The translations under genes and the position numbers were made by a program. Shown in pieces: positions 9,606 through 19,259 of a stretch of 64,000 bases of DNA. Origin of the DNA: Lachnospiraceae bacterium (GTDB lineage: Bacteria > Bacillota > Clostridia > Lachnospirales > Lachnospiraceae); the NCBI GenBank assembly GCA_021770755.1, contig JAETQI010000001.1, forward strand, positions 1 through 64,000. The letters are read 5' to 3'. Under the pieces are notes generated by a model. That model had not been told where the DNA came from, searched no databases, and saw only the letters and a list, made by a program, of their open reading frames with translations. Numbering within the stretch: position 1 is the first letter of the stretch; every line of letters begins with the position of its first letter.

Positions 9606-9840
9606 GCACACGGGCGTCCAGAGGAAGATTGTCAGCATGCGCTGACGGACGCCCGGCGCGCGAGTAGGGAAAGTCTTCCCTACTCGATTGTACACGGGCA
9701 CCCAGAGGAAGATTGTCAGCATGCGCTGACGGACGCCCGGCGCGCGAGTAGGGAAAGTCTTCCCTACTCGATTGTACACGGGCACCCAGAGGAAGATTGT
9801 CAGCATGCGCTGACGAACGCCCGGCGCACGAGTAGATGGC
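9601..9840 (+). repeat. Three tandem 84-bp copies of a dispersed structured element
   Basis: The unit recurs with cacggg starting at 9609, 9693 and 9777, an exact 84-bp period. Copy 1 folds as stem P1 CGGGCGTCC/GGACGCCCG (611-619, 647-655), an unpaired AGAGGAAGATT, inner stem GTCAGC/GCTGAC with ATGC loop, linker GCGCG, and hairpin P3 CGAGTAGGGAA/TTCCCTACTCG (9661-9671, 9676-9686). In copies 2 and 3 the left arm reads CGGGCACCC. Copy 3 lacks P3. Related elements occur after other terminators at 20.1, 33.0, 33.16 and 52.4 kb. Confidence 0.85.
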
Positions 9841-9871
9841 AATACAGAAGTTTTGACGTGGAGGGATAGAT

Positions 9872-10693
9872 ATGATCGTATTTCACACAGACCTGGATAA
9901 TACACTGATCTATTCTTATAAACATGATATTGGGAGAGATAAGCGCTGTGTCGAAGTATATCATGGGCAGGAATTGTCGTTTATCACACAGGAGACGCAC
10001 CGTCTTCTGCATAAGCTTTCAAAATGGAAACAACAGGTGCTGATCGTGCCGACGACGACCCGGACGACAGAGCAGTATCTGCGGATCGATCTGGGGGTGG
10101 GCGGCTTTCCGTATGCACTTGTCTGCAACGGCGGGGTGCTTCTTGCGGCTGGTACGGATGATGATATTGCTGCTGGCAATGCGGTTGTCAGGGAAGATGA
10201 AAAGTGGTATAGAGACTCTCTGGAAATGATCCAGGACAGCATGGGTGAACTGCACAGGGCAATGAAGCTTCTGGACCAGGAGCCCCGCAGAACTTTCGAG
10301 CTGCGCTTTATCAGGGATCTGTTTGTATTTACAAAGTGTAAGGATTCCGGGACAGTTGTCAGTGATCTGAAAAAGGTTCTCGATGCAGAGGTGGTGGATG
10401 TATTTAGCAAAGGTGCGAAAGTGTATGTTGTGCCCCGGGTATTGAGCAAAGGAAATGCGGTTTCCAGGTTTCGGAAATATATCGGCGCCGGTTATGTGAT
10501 CGCGGCGGGTGATGGTGAATTTGATGTTTCCATGCTGGAGGCTGCCGATCTGGGGCTTGCGCCGGCGGAGCTTGTACAGCGCTGTCAATTCCCGGAAAAG
10601 GTAAGGGCGCTCCCGGCAGAAAGACATTATGCGGAGGCGGTGCTCAGTACAGTTCTCGAAGTGACCTCAAAAAACTGTAAGGAAATAAGGTGA
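9872..10693 (+). CDS. HAD superfamily phosphatase of the Ter region
   Basis: 273 residues. The first catalytic motif is HTDLDNTLIYS (DxDNT type, near the N-terminus), then a TTTR motif 2 and a late AAGDGEFDVSML motif 4, as in Cof-type and sucrose-phosphatase-like HAD enzymes. It probably hydrolyses a small phosphorylated metabolite in the cytosol; the substrate cannot be told. HAD phosphatases are part of the proposed Ter-associated biosynthetic module, so its place next to YceG/TelA/TerD is meaningful. GGAGG lies before the ATG. The Ter operon terminator and the repeat array separate it from the upstream genes. Confidence 0.8.
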   Translation: MIVFHTDLDNTLIYSYKHDIGRDKRCVEVYHGQELSFITQETHRLLHKLSKWKQQVLIVPTTTRTTEQYLRIDLGVGGFPYALVCNGGVLLAAGTDDDIAAGNAVVREDEKWYRDSLEMIQDSMGELHRAMKLLDQEPRRTFELRFIRDLFVFTKCKDSGTVVSDLKKVLDAEVVDVFSKGAKVYVVPRVLSKGNAVSRFRKYIGAGYVIAAGDGEFDVSMLEAADLGLAPAELVQRCQFPEKVRALPAERHYAEAVLSTVLEVTSKNCKEIR

Positions 10694-10704
10694 TACCCTG
10701 CGCG

Positions 10705-10772
10705 TCGGGTAGAGGAAGATGGCGCTTTTCTACCCGATCGCATAGGGACACCAAAGGAAAAATGTCTGGTTA
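10705..10772. terminator. Hairpin between convergent genes, with decayed repeat fragment
   Basis: TCGGGTAGA/TCTACCCGA (10705-10713, 10729-10737) forms a 9-bp stem between the HAD and GH32 genes. There is no long T-tract. It is followed by a fragment of the dispersed element (GGAAAAATGTC near 10756-10766). It could end transcription from both sides. Confidence 0.45.
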
Positions 10773-12329
10773 TTATACAATGAATTCGTACAGCTTTGAC
10801 GAATCGATCCGGGCTGTGGATTCCAGTGAGAATTTTTTCCCCAGTATGTTCTCTTCCGTCTCAACGGCTCCGTAAAGGACGCCGCCATTTCCGAAAAATT
10901 CGATCACTTCCTGGTCGATGACAAGATCTAGGGTAAGCGATTCGTCCGGGTCAAATGGAACGGTGATCGTCTCGGAATAAACCTGCGGGTTGACAAATGA
11001 AATATTTCTGCTGCCAAAGTCAACGGTGATCGCTGTGTCTCCGATCCGCATTGCAGTCAGTCCGGTTTCCTGCGCTTTCCAGCGAAGTGATATCTCTGCG
11101 GGTCTGCCGCACAGGCAGGTCTCATAGGGGCTTTCGTTTTCTGTCAGTGTGCGGCAAAGCTGCCTGCATGCCAGCAGTTCTTCTGGCAGGCGAAAACGCA
11201 TTTTGTAGCTGTCATGATGCCTTACCAGCGACAGCTCTGCCGGGATCGACATGGCACACCTGTAGTTGCCCCGGTCATTGCTGAGCCTGAGCCACGCGAC
11301 GCTGACTGTCCTGCCCTCAATGCCTGCATATGTCTGGGCGGCATAGGGCAGTTTGGTACAGTATGAGGATAATACCGCCGATTCCGGTGTAAAACGATAA
11401 CCGTCAAAACTGCCGACCTGATAATAGCCGTCGGCTGCCCAGAGCACCCACTTTCTTCCTGATGCCGACTGATCGACGGGCAATTCAAATAAGTCGGGGC
11501 ACTCCTGCATTTTTTCTGCGCAATACCGCTGTGTCTCTTCCCAGTGGAGCAGATCTGCGGAGCGGAATATCGCAAATTCGTATCCGTCAAGGTAAAGGAT
11601 CATGATATAGGCGCCGCTGTCCTTGTGGTAGAATACTTTTGGATCGCGGTTGGTTCCGGCAAGGTGCGGGATGATGGTCTGGTCTGTCCGCTGCAGGGTC
11701 TCACCGCCGTCAGTGGAGACTGCCAGCCGTTGCGTGTGCTGCCCGCCGGTTTCAGCGGACCACTGATTGCACCCGCCGGCGGCAGTATAGAAGAAAAGCA
11801 GTGCATCTTTGCCAAATCCGGCAGCGTTGTCCCTGTCCTGCCAGCCGCAGCCGGAATAGACCGTGCCGTACTGGTCGGGATCCATCACTGCAGGCTTGTG
11901 CTCCCAGTGGATCAGATCGCGGCTTGCGGCGTGTCCCCAGTGCATGTTCCCCCAGATCACACCGTATGGATTCCACTGGTAATAGAGATGGTAGACACCG
12001 TCTGCAAAGACAAGGCCGTTGGGGTCATTGTGCCAGCCAAATTCCGGTGCAAAATGGATCTGCGGGCGGAAAGGATAGACATTCTGTACTTTTTCTTTGT
12101 AACAGAAAATGTTGGAGAGCAGATCCTCGGGGATCTCGCTTCTGATCTCGATATCCCTGTCAAGATAGGTGCTCACGTCCATGGCGGTATAGAAATCGCC
12201 GTCTGTTCCGCCCAGTTGAATATCGATCTCCTGAAATTTTGTGTGACCGCAATAAAAATGAAGCTTTACTTCCGGATTCTTTTTGTTTACGGGCATCCAT
12301 AAATAAGGTTCTGTTATGTGTAAGATCAT
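10773..12329 (-). CDS. Glycoside hydrolase family 32 (levanase/sucrose-6-phosphate hydrolase type)
   Basis: 518 residues without a signal peptide, so cytosolic. About 90 N-terminal residues form an extra region before the five-bladed propeller. The three GH32 motifs are present: WHNDPNG with nucleophile Asp102, RDPKVF with the stabilising Asp near 229, and ECPDLFELP with acid/base Glu276. A beta-sandwich tail follows. It should hydrolyse beta-fructosides such as sucrose, sucrose-6-phosphate or fructo-oligosaccharides. GGAGG precedes the ATG. It lies 18 bp behind the AIM24 gene on the same strand, an unusual partner for TerD and AIM24. No transporter or kinase gene for sugar uptake is nearby. 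Confidence 0.92.
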   Translation of the reverse strand: MILHITEPYLWMPVNKKNPEVKLHFYCGHTKFQEIDIQLGGTDGDFYTAMDVSTYLDRDIEIRSEIPEDLLSNIFCYKEKVQNVYPFRPQIHFAPEFGWHNDPNGLVFADGVYHLYYQWNPYGVIWGNMHWGHAASRDLIHWEHKPAVMDPDQYGTVYSGCGWQDRDNAAGFGKDALLFFYTAAGGCNQWSAETGGQHTQRLAVSTDGGETLQRTDQTIIPHLAGTNRDPKVFYHKDSGAYIMILYLDGYEFAIFRSADLLHWEETQRYCAEKMQECPDLFELPVDQSASGRKWVLWAADGYYQVGSFDGYRFTPESAVLSSYCTKLPYAAQTYAGIEGRTVSVAWLRLSNDRGNYRCAMSIPAELSLVRHHDSYKMRFRLPEELLACRQLCRTLTENESPYETCLCGRPAEISLRWKAQETGLTAMRIGDTAITVDFGSRNISFVNPQVYSETITVPFDPDESLTLDLVIDQEVIEFFGNGGVLYGAVETEENILGKKFSLESTARIDSSKLYEFIV

Positions 12330-12347
12330 TTTCTTTCCTCCAACGTT

Positions 12348-13079
12348 TTAATTCGGTCTGTGTCCGAGACTGCCGCCGTCCATGCCCAGATTGATGCCGC
12401 TTGCACGCTCGTTTGGCTGGATAATGACTGTCACAGGCTGGTGGGGATTCCATTCAAAGCTATAGGATTCCCCAGATGCCTGACCGATAAAGGTCTTCCA
12501 GTTCACGTCCATCTTGACGTCCGGGTCGCAGTAGCCGTTTCCCATCCAGCACACGACAGCGTCGGGGTCGACGGCGAGCGTCGTACCCGTCTGGATATTG
12601 CTCAGCACGATCGGATTTCCGTCGATCAGGATCGCGACATAGGCATTGGGACCTTCGCCTGTCAGGGTCGAGGTGGCAAGACCTTTCTGGGAGATGACGC
12701 CGCAGCCGATAAAGCGCACATCGTACTTGCAGTCCGGGGTGAATGCCAGGATATTTTCGGACTCGATCGAGAGGACCTCTCCGGGCTGGAGCTGGTACAC
12801 GACCACGTGCTGCGCGTGGTTTGCATAGTATGTAACGCTGTCCCCGTTCATCATGACTTTCATGAGGGGAAGATTCTCGCCTGTCACACGGCGCATGAGG
12901 GAACCCAGCAGTGCCTGCCCCACACTTTGCTGGGGACCAAGCAGCAGCTTTTCAAATTTATAGTTTTTCTGCCCGCCGTTCTCGCCGCAGATAAAAGAGC
13001 CTGCTTTTGTGAACAGCACGTCGCTTCCGCGGCAGGTCACTTTCAGGGTTAATTCATTGATCACTTCAAATGTCAACAT
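12348..13079 (-). CDS. AIM24 family protein
   Basis: 243 residues, beginning MLTFEVINELTLKV after AAGGAG. The glycine-rich, beta-strand-rich sequence (VVYQLQPGEVLSIES, CDPDVKMDVNWKTF) matches the AIM24/TIGR00266 family, whose bacterial members have no firm biochemical role and whose yeast namesake is mitochondrial. AIM24 proteins often neighbour TerD-type genes, as here, where it sits 43 bp behind the TerD fusion gene. No membrane segment. The start at 13079 is chosen by its ribosome site; an upstream extension would run towards the TerD stop. Confidence 0.8.
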   Translation of the reverse strand: MLTFEVINELTLKVTCRGSDVLFTKAGSFICGENGGQKNYKFEKLLLGPQQSVGQALLGSLMRRVTGENLPLMKVMMNGDSVTYYANHAQHVVVYQLQPGEVLSIESENILAFTPDCKYDVRFIGCGVISQKGLATSTLTGEGPNAYVAILIDGNPIVLSNIQTGTTLAVDPDAVVCWMGNGYCDPDVKMDVNWKTFIGQASGESYSFEWNPHQPVTVIIQPNERASGINLGMDGGSLGHRPN

Positions 13080-13122
13080 CGGTAGATACTCCTTTTTGTT
13101 TCGGCTATTGATTAACAGTTCC

Positions 13123-14046
13123 TTAGACAACCTGCACGCCGTACAGTTCACACAGTCCTGCGAGGTCTCTGGCGACGCCGTTCCCGACGGCGCTGAATTT
13201 CCAGGCGCCGTTGTGCAGGTAGAGCTCGCCGATCATCATGGATATGATATTGTTGTAGTATTCGGTTATCAGAAAGCTCACAAGTTCTTTGCCGGAGCTG
13301 TCCATAATGCGGATGTAGGCGTCTTTCAGCATGCCGAAATGAAGCCTGTTTTCCAGCGCATCGTTGATGGTCAGGACGAAGACGATCTTTTTTACCTGCG
13401 GGTTCAGACGCGAGAGATCGATCTGGATCATTTCGCGGTCCGCACTGCCGCCCTCCATAAACCGGGTGCTTTTGTCCGGGCTGAAAGTCTGGCCATAGAA
13501 CACGAACCAGGAATCGCCGATGACCTTTCCGTCCGCACCGAGGAGAAATGCCGACACGTCGACATCGCACCGCGCATCGGTGACATTCCAGCCAAAACGG
13601 GCTTCCACTGCAGTCAGCGCGTCTGCTGACAGGTGTGTTTTCTGTCCTTTCTGCACTTTGTTCACAAGCGACGGGACAGGTCTGGCGGCAGGCATGCCGG
13701 GCGTGCTCGCAGTATTCTGCTGCCCCGCGGTCAGGGCGGGCTGAATGTTCTGCGGCTGACGGGGCGGTCTGCCTTGCGCCTGTCCGTAAGACGGCTGCGG
13801 CGCTCTGCCCTGCTGTCCGGAGGGCGTCTGTGCGAATGACGGCTGACTGCCGGGCATCTGTCGCGGCGGCGTCTGCTGAGTCCGGCTGTGCGGGGAGTGA
13901 GTCCCGATGGTTTGGGTGCCGCCGGTATTTTTGATCAATGTCATGATATTGCCCTGGTTTTTGACGCACTGTGTCTGCGTCCTGTTGATCGATAAGATCG
14001 AGTCGCGGTTCATGGCACCAGTTGATTTTGTTGCTGCGTTGATCAT
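13123..14046 (-). CDS. TerD domain protein with long Pro/Gln-rich N-terminal tail
   Basis: 307 residues. Residues about 1-130 are disordered, rich in Gln, Pro, Thr and Arg (for example TPPRQMPGSQPS). From about 130 to the end is a TerD domain with KGQKTHLS, RFGWNV, CDVDVSAFLL and a FGMLKDAYIRI segment. GDDE is replaced by SADREMI, so the second acidic site is weaker than in the plus-strand paralogues. GGAGG precedes the ATG at 14046. It leads a minus-strand operon with AIM24 and GH32. The tail resembles in composition, not sequence, the tail of the protease at 283. Confidence 0.85.
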   Translation of the reverse strand: MINAATKSTGAMNRDSILSINRTQTQCVKNQGNIMTLIKNTGGTQTIGTHSPHSRTQQTPPRQMPGSQPSFAQTPSGQQGRAPQPSYGQAQGRPPRQPQNIQPALTAGQQNTASTPGMPAARPVPSLVNKVQKGQKTHLSADALTAVEARFGWNVTDARCDVDVSAFLLGADGKVIGDSWFVFYGQTFSPDKSTRFMEGGSADREMIQIDLSRLNPQVKKIVFVLTINDALENRLHFGMLKDAYIRIMDSSGKELVSFLITEYYNNIISMMIGELYLHNGAWKFSAVGNGVARDLAGLCELYGVQVV

Positions 14047-14325
14047 GATGATCCTCCGTTTGGAAATAAATGAGAATGATTTGTATTTTCTATGCGATTA
14101 TTATAGCACAATCAAGTGGTGTGTACATTAAATTTGCATTAAAAAGATAAACTGAGGTTTTATGCACACGTTGTCCAGAGGAAAAATGTATTGTATTAAT
14201 TTATGAATTATGATATCCTACCAGTGTCAGGACACACGATCCAAAGGATATCGCGCCGGACTGGTATAGGACAGGCGCGGGTTATGGATAATAAGTAGCA
14301 GTAGAAAACAGTTTGGGAGGAATTT
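14047..14325. other. Divergent intergenic region with a repeat fragment
   Basis: About 280 bp between the divergent TerD-fusion and Na/Pi genes, expected to hold both promoters. Bases 14158-14189 match the left end of the dispersed element (TTTTATGCACAC then CCAGAGGAAAAATG), without its stems. Bases 14216-14270 hold an imperfect inverted repeat around CCTACCAGT and ACTGGTATAGG. No ORF with support. Confidence 0.5.
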
Positions 14326-16104
14326 ATGGATTTTTTTGATTTGCTGACAATGGTAGGCGGTCTTGCATTATTTTTATATGGAATGCACCTGCTCAGCGAG
14401 GGACTTGAGAAGCTGTCGGGCGGACGGCTCGAGCGGGTGCTTGAGAACCTGACGAACAACAGGATCAAGGCGGTGCTTTTGGGCGCAGGGGTGACGGCGG
14501 TGATCCAGTCCTCGTCTGCGACCACGGTCATGGTCGTCGGTTTTGTCAACTCGGGGATCATGAAGCTCTCGCAGGCGATCGGTATCATCATGGGCGCCAA
14601 TGTCGGAACGACGATCACGTCCTGGCTGCTGAGTCTGACCGGGATCGAGAGCGACAACTTTTTGCTGCAGCTTGTCAAGCCGACATCGTTCTCGCCGGTG
14701 CTTGCCGTGATCGGCGTGATCTTTATATTGAAAAACGGCAGGAAGCGTGATCTTGGTTCGATCCTGGTCGGATTTGCCATCCTGATGACAGGGATGGATA
14801 CGATGTCTTCTGCGATGAAGCCGCTGAGTCAGGTTCCGTGGTTCACGGGGCTTTTCACGATGTTTACCAACCCGCTGCTGGGACTGCTCGTGGGAGCGCT
14901 GCTCACGGCTGTGATCCAGTCCTCGTCTGCGTCGGTCGGTATCCTGCAGGCGCTGTGTGCGACGGGAAGCATCAGCTATGCGGCGGCGGTGCCGATCATT
15001 CTCGGTCAGAATATCGGTACCTGTGTCACAGCGATGATGTCCGGTGTCGGTGCGAGCAAAAATGCAAGGCGCGCCTCCATTGTCCATCTGCTGTTCAATG
15101 TGATAGGCACAGCGATCTTTTTGACTGTATTTTATGTGCTGCACGCGTTTATCGATTTTGAATTTATGCAGAATGCGGCGGACAGCGCCGGGATCGCCCT
15201 GGTGCATACCGGATTTAATGTGGCAGCGACCCTGATCCTGTTTCCGTTTGCGGATTATCTGGAAAAACTGTCCTTTATCCTCATCAGGCCCGACGAGGAG
15301 GAAGAGCGGCAGGCGCGGGAAAACGAACTGTTTGCCAAGATGGACGAGCGCTTTCTGGGCACGCCGTCCTTTGCCTTGGAGCAGGCGTTCTCCTACACGC
15401 TCAAGATGGCGGAGATCACCGAAGAGTCCCTGAATAAGGCGACCTACAACCTGTTTGCGTACGACAAGAAGACTGCGGCGGAGGTTGAGCAGATGGAGAG
15501 CCTCGTGGATCGCTATGACGATGAGATCAGCGGGTATCTGGTGAAGCTCTCCAGCAGAAATCTGAGCGAGCAGGATTCGCGCAGGCTCAATATGCTCCAG
15601 CACAGTGTGGGGGATCTGGAGCGGATCGGGGATCATGCGATGAACCTGGTGGACTGTGCAAAGTCGATGAACAAGAAGGAACAGTCTTTCTCGGACAAGG
15701 CGACAGAGGAGCTGCAGGTGTTCTCGCAGGCAGTCAGGGATATCGTCAGCGCGTCGGTGTCCGTCTTTGCGTCGGAGGACGAGCAGGCGGCAAGGCTGAT
15801 CGAACCCTTTGAGGAGGCGATCGATATCCTGCAGAAAGAGATGAAGAAGCGGCACATGAAACGCCTGAGAAAAGGAAAGTGTACGGCGGAGATGGGCTTT
15901 GTCCTCTCGGATATCACCAACAATTTTGAGCGGATCGCGGATCACTGCTCGAATCTTGCGATCAATATCATGCAGCTACGCGAGGACGACACGCATGCGC
16001 ACGAGTATGTTGACAGTATCGAAAAGGGTGAGGGAACAGAGTTTGACAGGACTTTGCAGGAACATTTGCGGCGCTATGAGCTCCCGGGAAAGGCGGCGAA
16101 GTAG
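14326..16104 (+). CDS. Na+/phosphate cotransporter family protein with PhoU-like tail
   Basis: 592 residues. Residues about 1-320 form two Na/Pi cotransporter repeats, each with the hallmark QSSSA motif (VIQSSSATTVMVVGF and VIQSSSASVGILQAL) and several hydrophobic helices. The C-terminal 220 residues are helical and PhoU-like. It should move phosphate with sodium across the membrane, with the PhoU-like domain regulating flux. Start ATG follows GGGAGGAATTT. It appears monocistronic: a divergent gene lies upstream and a perfect terminator follows. Confidence 0.92.
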   Translation: MDFFDLLTMVGGLALFLYGMHLLSEGLEKLSGGRLERVLENLTNNRIKAVLLGAGVTAVIQSSSATTVMVVGFVNSGIMKLSQAIGIIMGANVGTTITSWLLSLTGIESDNFLLQLVKPTSFSPVLAVIGVIFILKNGRKRDLGSILVGFAILMTGMDTMSSAMKPLSQVPWFTGLFTMFTNPLLGLLVGALLTAVIQSSSASVGILQALCATGSISYAAAVPIILGQNIGTCVTAMMSGVGASKNARRASIVHLLFNVIGTAIFLTVFYVLHAFIDFEFMQNAADSAGIALVHTGFNVAATLILFPFADYLEKLSFILIRPDEEEERQARENELFAKMDERFLGTPSFALEQAFSYTLKMAEITEESLNKATYNLFAYDKKTAAEVEQMESLVDRYDDEISGYLVKLSSRNLSEQDSRRLNMLQHSVGDLERIGDHAMNLVDCAKSMNKKEQSFSDKATEELQVFSQAVRDIVSASVSVFASEDEQAARLIEPFEEAIDILQKEMKKRHMKRLRKGKCTAEMGFVLSDITNNFERIADHCSNLAINIMQLREDDTHAHEYVDSIEKGEGTEFDRTLQEHLRRYELPGKAAK

Positions 16105-16131
16105 GTCAAATAAGACTGAAAATCGTGAAAT

Positions 16132-16180
16132 ATAACAACGAATTTTAGTAAATTGCACAAAATTCGTTGTTATAGCATAT
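16132..16180 (+). terminator. Intrinsic terminator after the Na/Pi gene
   Basis: Perfect 15-bp arms ATAACAACGAATTTT (16132-16146) and AAAATTCGTTGTTAT (16159-16173), loop of 12. The T-run is displaced a few bases downstream (16180-16184), so efficiency may be modest. Confidence 0.65.
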
Positions 16181-16185
16181 TTTTG

Positions 16186-16214
16186 TTGTGCTGGAAAAAA
16201 AATTAAATTATAAT
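16186..16214 (+). promoter_or_regulatory. Promoter of gdhA
   Basis: TTGTGC at 16186-16191, 17-bp spacer, TATAAT at 16209-16214. The ATG of gdhA is 83 bp downstream, leaving a leader of roughly 75 bases with no recognisable riboswitch. Confidence 0.6.
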
Positions 16215-16293
16215 ATATTCGTTGAGTTTAGCGCATTACAGTGTTGAAACAATGATCATAAAAACAGATTTTTTCAAATCTAAGGAGGAATAA

Positions 16294-17652
<1,359 letters not shown>

Positions 17653-17902
17653 TTGAGAAAAAGAGTCCCTTTCATGTCGGTCGGGTAGATATATCCCGTG
17701 AGGAATATGCCTACTCGGTCTTTATAGCTTACTCTCATAGCAAAAAATCCTGTGAAAAATAAGCATTATTCGGTGGCATTTATAGATTTAATCCAAAACA
17801 GCAGAAAGAGTTCGCAATTGATGAAAATTGGTTGCGAGCTCTTTTATTTTTAGAATATGAAGTTATAAACAGTGATACAGAAACTCTATTTTTTGTATAC
17901 AG
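17653..17902. terminator. Convergent region with shared terminator (stem 17805-17844)
   Basis: The arms AAAGAGTTCGCAA (17805-17817) and TTGCGAGCTCTTT (17832-17844) pair over 13 bp with one G-U, followed by TATTTTTAG on the plus strand and preceded by TTTCTGC on the minus, so it may serve both gdhA and the BFD gene. A separate weak hairpin lies at about 17686-17723 (CGGGTAG/CTACTCG, enclosing GAGGAATATG) and resembles a decayed copy of the dispersed element. Nothing else seen. Confidence 0.7.
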
Positions 17903-18094
17903 TCACCTGGATGCACGCTCCGCAGCAAACTGTTCGACCAGGCGGCGTACATTGTCGATACAGGAGCCGCACACTGTTCCGGCACCGGTCTTTTCCTGAA
18001 CTTCCTCCAGAGTCGCAGCTCCGCTGTCGACGGCATCTTTGATCATACCGCTGGTAACATTCTGACAAAAACAGATCACTTCGTCAAGGTTCAT
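17903..18094 (-). CDS. BFD-like [2Fe-2S]-binding protein
   Basis: 63 residues beginning MNLDEVICFC. The four cysteines of a bacterioferritin-associated-ferredoxin domain are visible as C-x-C (ICFCQ) and C-x-x-C (GTVCGSC), with the helix spacing expected for the BFD fold. Such small proteins carry electrons or deliver Fe-S clusters; stand-alone copies are common in clostridia. The start at 18094 has AAGGATGG upstream. The longer frame to 18217 is rejected because the extra residues look like leader DNA. Partner unknown. Confidence 0.85.
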   Translation of the reverse strand: MNLDEVICFCQNVTSGMIKDAVDSGAATLEEVQEKTGAGTVCGSCIDNVRRLVEQFAAERASR

Positions 18095-18302
18095 ATATTT
18101 GCACCATCCTTTCGAACGTAGTATGTGCAGGGCGGGGAAAAGTATGCAGATCGCCCTGAAAGTATCAGAATCTGTATAAAGATATATTCCTTTTTGTACG
18201 ATATAGTTTATATACATAATAATGTGCCCGTTTTGCGATGCACGGAAGCGGTATCATATTCGCAGGCGGGGGATCGTTGTCTGAATCAGGGAGGATGATG
18301 GC

Positions 18303-19193
18303 ATGGGTATGATGTTAGGGATCAGTATCTCCAATAAAAAACGCATGGAGATCAAAGATATGAGCGGAAAGGTGGTCGGTTCTGTCACGGTCACGAAGGG
18401 GAAGGCGTCCCAGGTGGTTGTGAAGAAGCGCCTGCCATACAGTTTTAAAGAGATATCGACAAGACTGTTAAAGACGAAAAAATCCGGCAATGCGCATCAG
18501 GTGTTGATCAGTGCGCGGCAGAAGGTGGTGTCGCTGCGCCTGATGTACAAGGGCGGCGTGTACGATGACGATGAGGTTTTTGCCGCGCTGATGCACGCAC
18601 AGGCGATCGTGCGGGTGGCAAAAAAGCGCGAGAAGCATCTGCAGGAGGAAGAGCGGGCGGAGAAGAAGATCGGAAAAGACGGCGTATTCTGCGAGGCGGA
18701 TCTGGAGGAGAAGACCGAGGAAGCTTCCTCCCAACAGATCCATAAGGAAGAGCGGGAGCGGACGAAGGCAAAGATGGATATGCAGCGGATGCAGAAGCTG
18801 ATGGAGCAGTACGAGCGCATGATGCAGGAGGCGATGAAGGAACTCGAGCAGATGGAGAGTATGGATGCGCTCTCCGAAGAGATGGGGATCGACGGGGAGA
18901 TCACAATGGATCCGGAGGATCTGGAACTCATGAAGAAAAAGCACCGCGCCGACGAGATGCGGGCGATCGTGGAAGCGGATATGAAGTACCTGAAATTCAT
19001 GTTTGACAAGCTCGAGAAAGAGAAACAGAGCAATAATAACAGCATCACAGGTTTCAGCAGCGTCAGCTATGACAACAGCAACAGTGGAAATAACAGCGTT
19101 TCGCTGGAGCTGGACGGCGTTGATATTCCGGTGGAGGCGGCGCCCGATGCGATGACGATCGTTGAGGGCGGTGCGGTCGATGTGGAAGTATGA
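18303..19193 (+). CDS. Unknown protein with long charged helical region
   Basis: 296 residues. Residues 1-70 look beta-rich and basic (SGKVVGSVTVTKGK, VVVKKRLPYSFKEIS). Residues about 95-240 are highly charged and Met-, Glu- and Lys-rich, a likely coiled coil with MQRMQKLMEQYERMM. The tail is Ser/Asn-rich and ends in an acidic, valine-rich segment. No signal peptide or membrane helix. GGAGGATGATGGC precedes the ATG. It stands alone between a divergent gene and a hairpin. I do not recognise the family. The composition suggests a structural or scaffold protein, but this is speculation. Confidence 0.75.
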   Translation: MGMMLGISISNKKRMEIKDMSGKVVGSVTVTKGKASQVVVKKRLPYSFKEISTRLLKTKKSGNAHQVLISARQKVVSLRLMYKGGVYDDDEVFAALMHAQAIVRVAKKREKHLQEEERAEKKIGKDGVFCEADLEEKTEEASSQQIHKEERERTKAKMDMQRMQKLMEQYERMMQEAMKELEQMESMDALSEEMGIDGEITMDPEDLELMKKKHRADEMRAIVEADMKYLKFMFDKLEKEKQSNNNSITGFSSVSYDNSNSGNNSVSLELDGVDIPVEAAPDAMTIVEGGAVDVEV

Positions 19194-19196
19194 TCT

Positions 19197-19259
19197 GTTA
19201 CGATTCACACCCCGTCATAATCTGACAACGATTTAGACGTTTTAGGTGTGAATCATAAC
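19197..19259. repeat. Long inverted repeat after the unknown gene
   Basis: GTTACGATTCACACC (19197-19211) and GGTGTGAATCATAAC (19245-19259) pair over 15 bp with one G-U and enclose 33 bases. No T-run follows, so it is not a standard terminator. It could be an operator or RNA processing site. Confidence 0.55.

Noticed and set aside
9601-9840. Possible CRISPR array
   Set aside because: The whole 84-bp unit is repeated with no variable spacers and no cas genes are near.
9588-9905. Minus-strand ORF of 105 codons with 28-residue repeats (TRAPGVRQRMLT)
   Set aside because: It is the antisense reading of the 84-bp structured element, has no ribosome site, and the same residues appear across the single copy at 52.4 kb. 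The period being divisible by three keeps the frame open.
14374-15945. Minus-strand ORF of 523 codons
   Set aside because: It is antisense to the Na/Pi transporter gene, is His/Arg-rich as expected from a shadow frame, and lacks a ribosome site.
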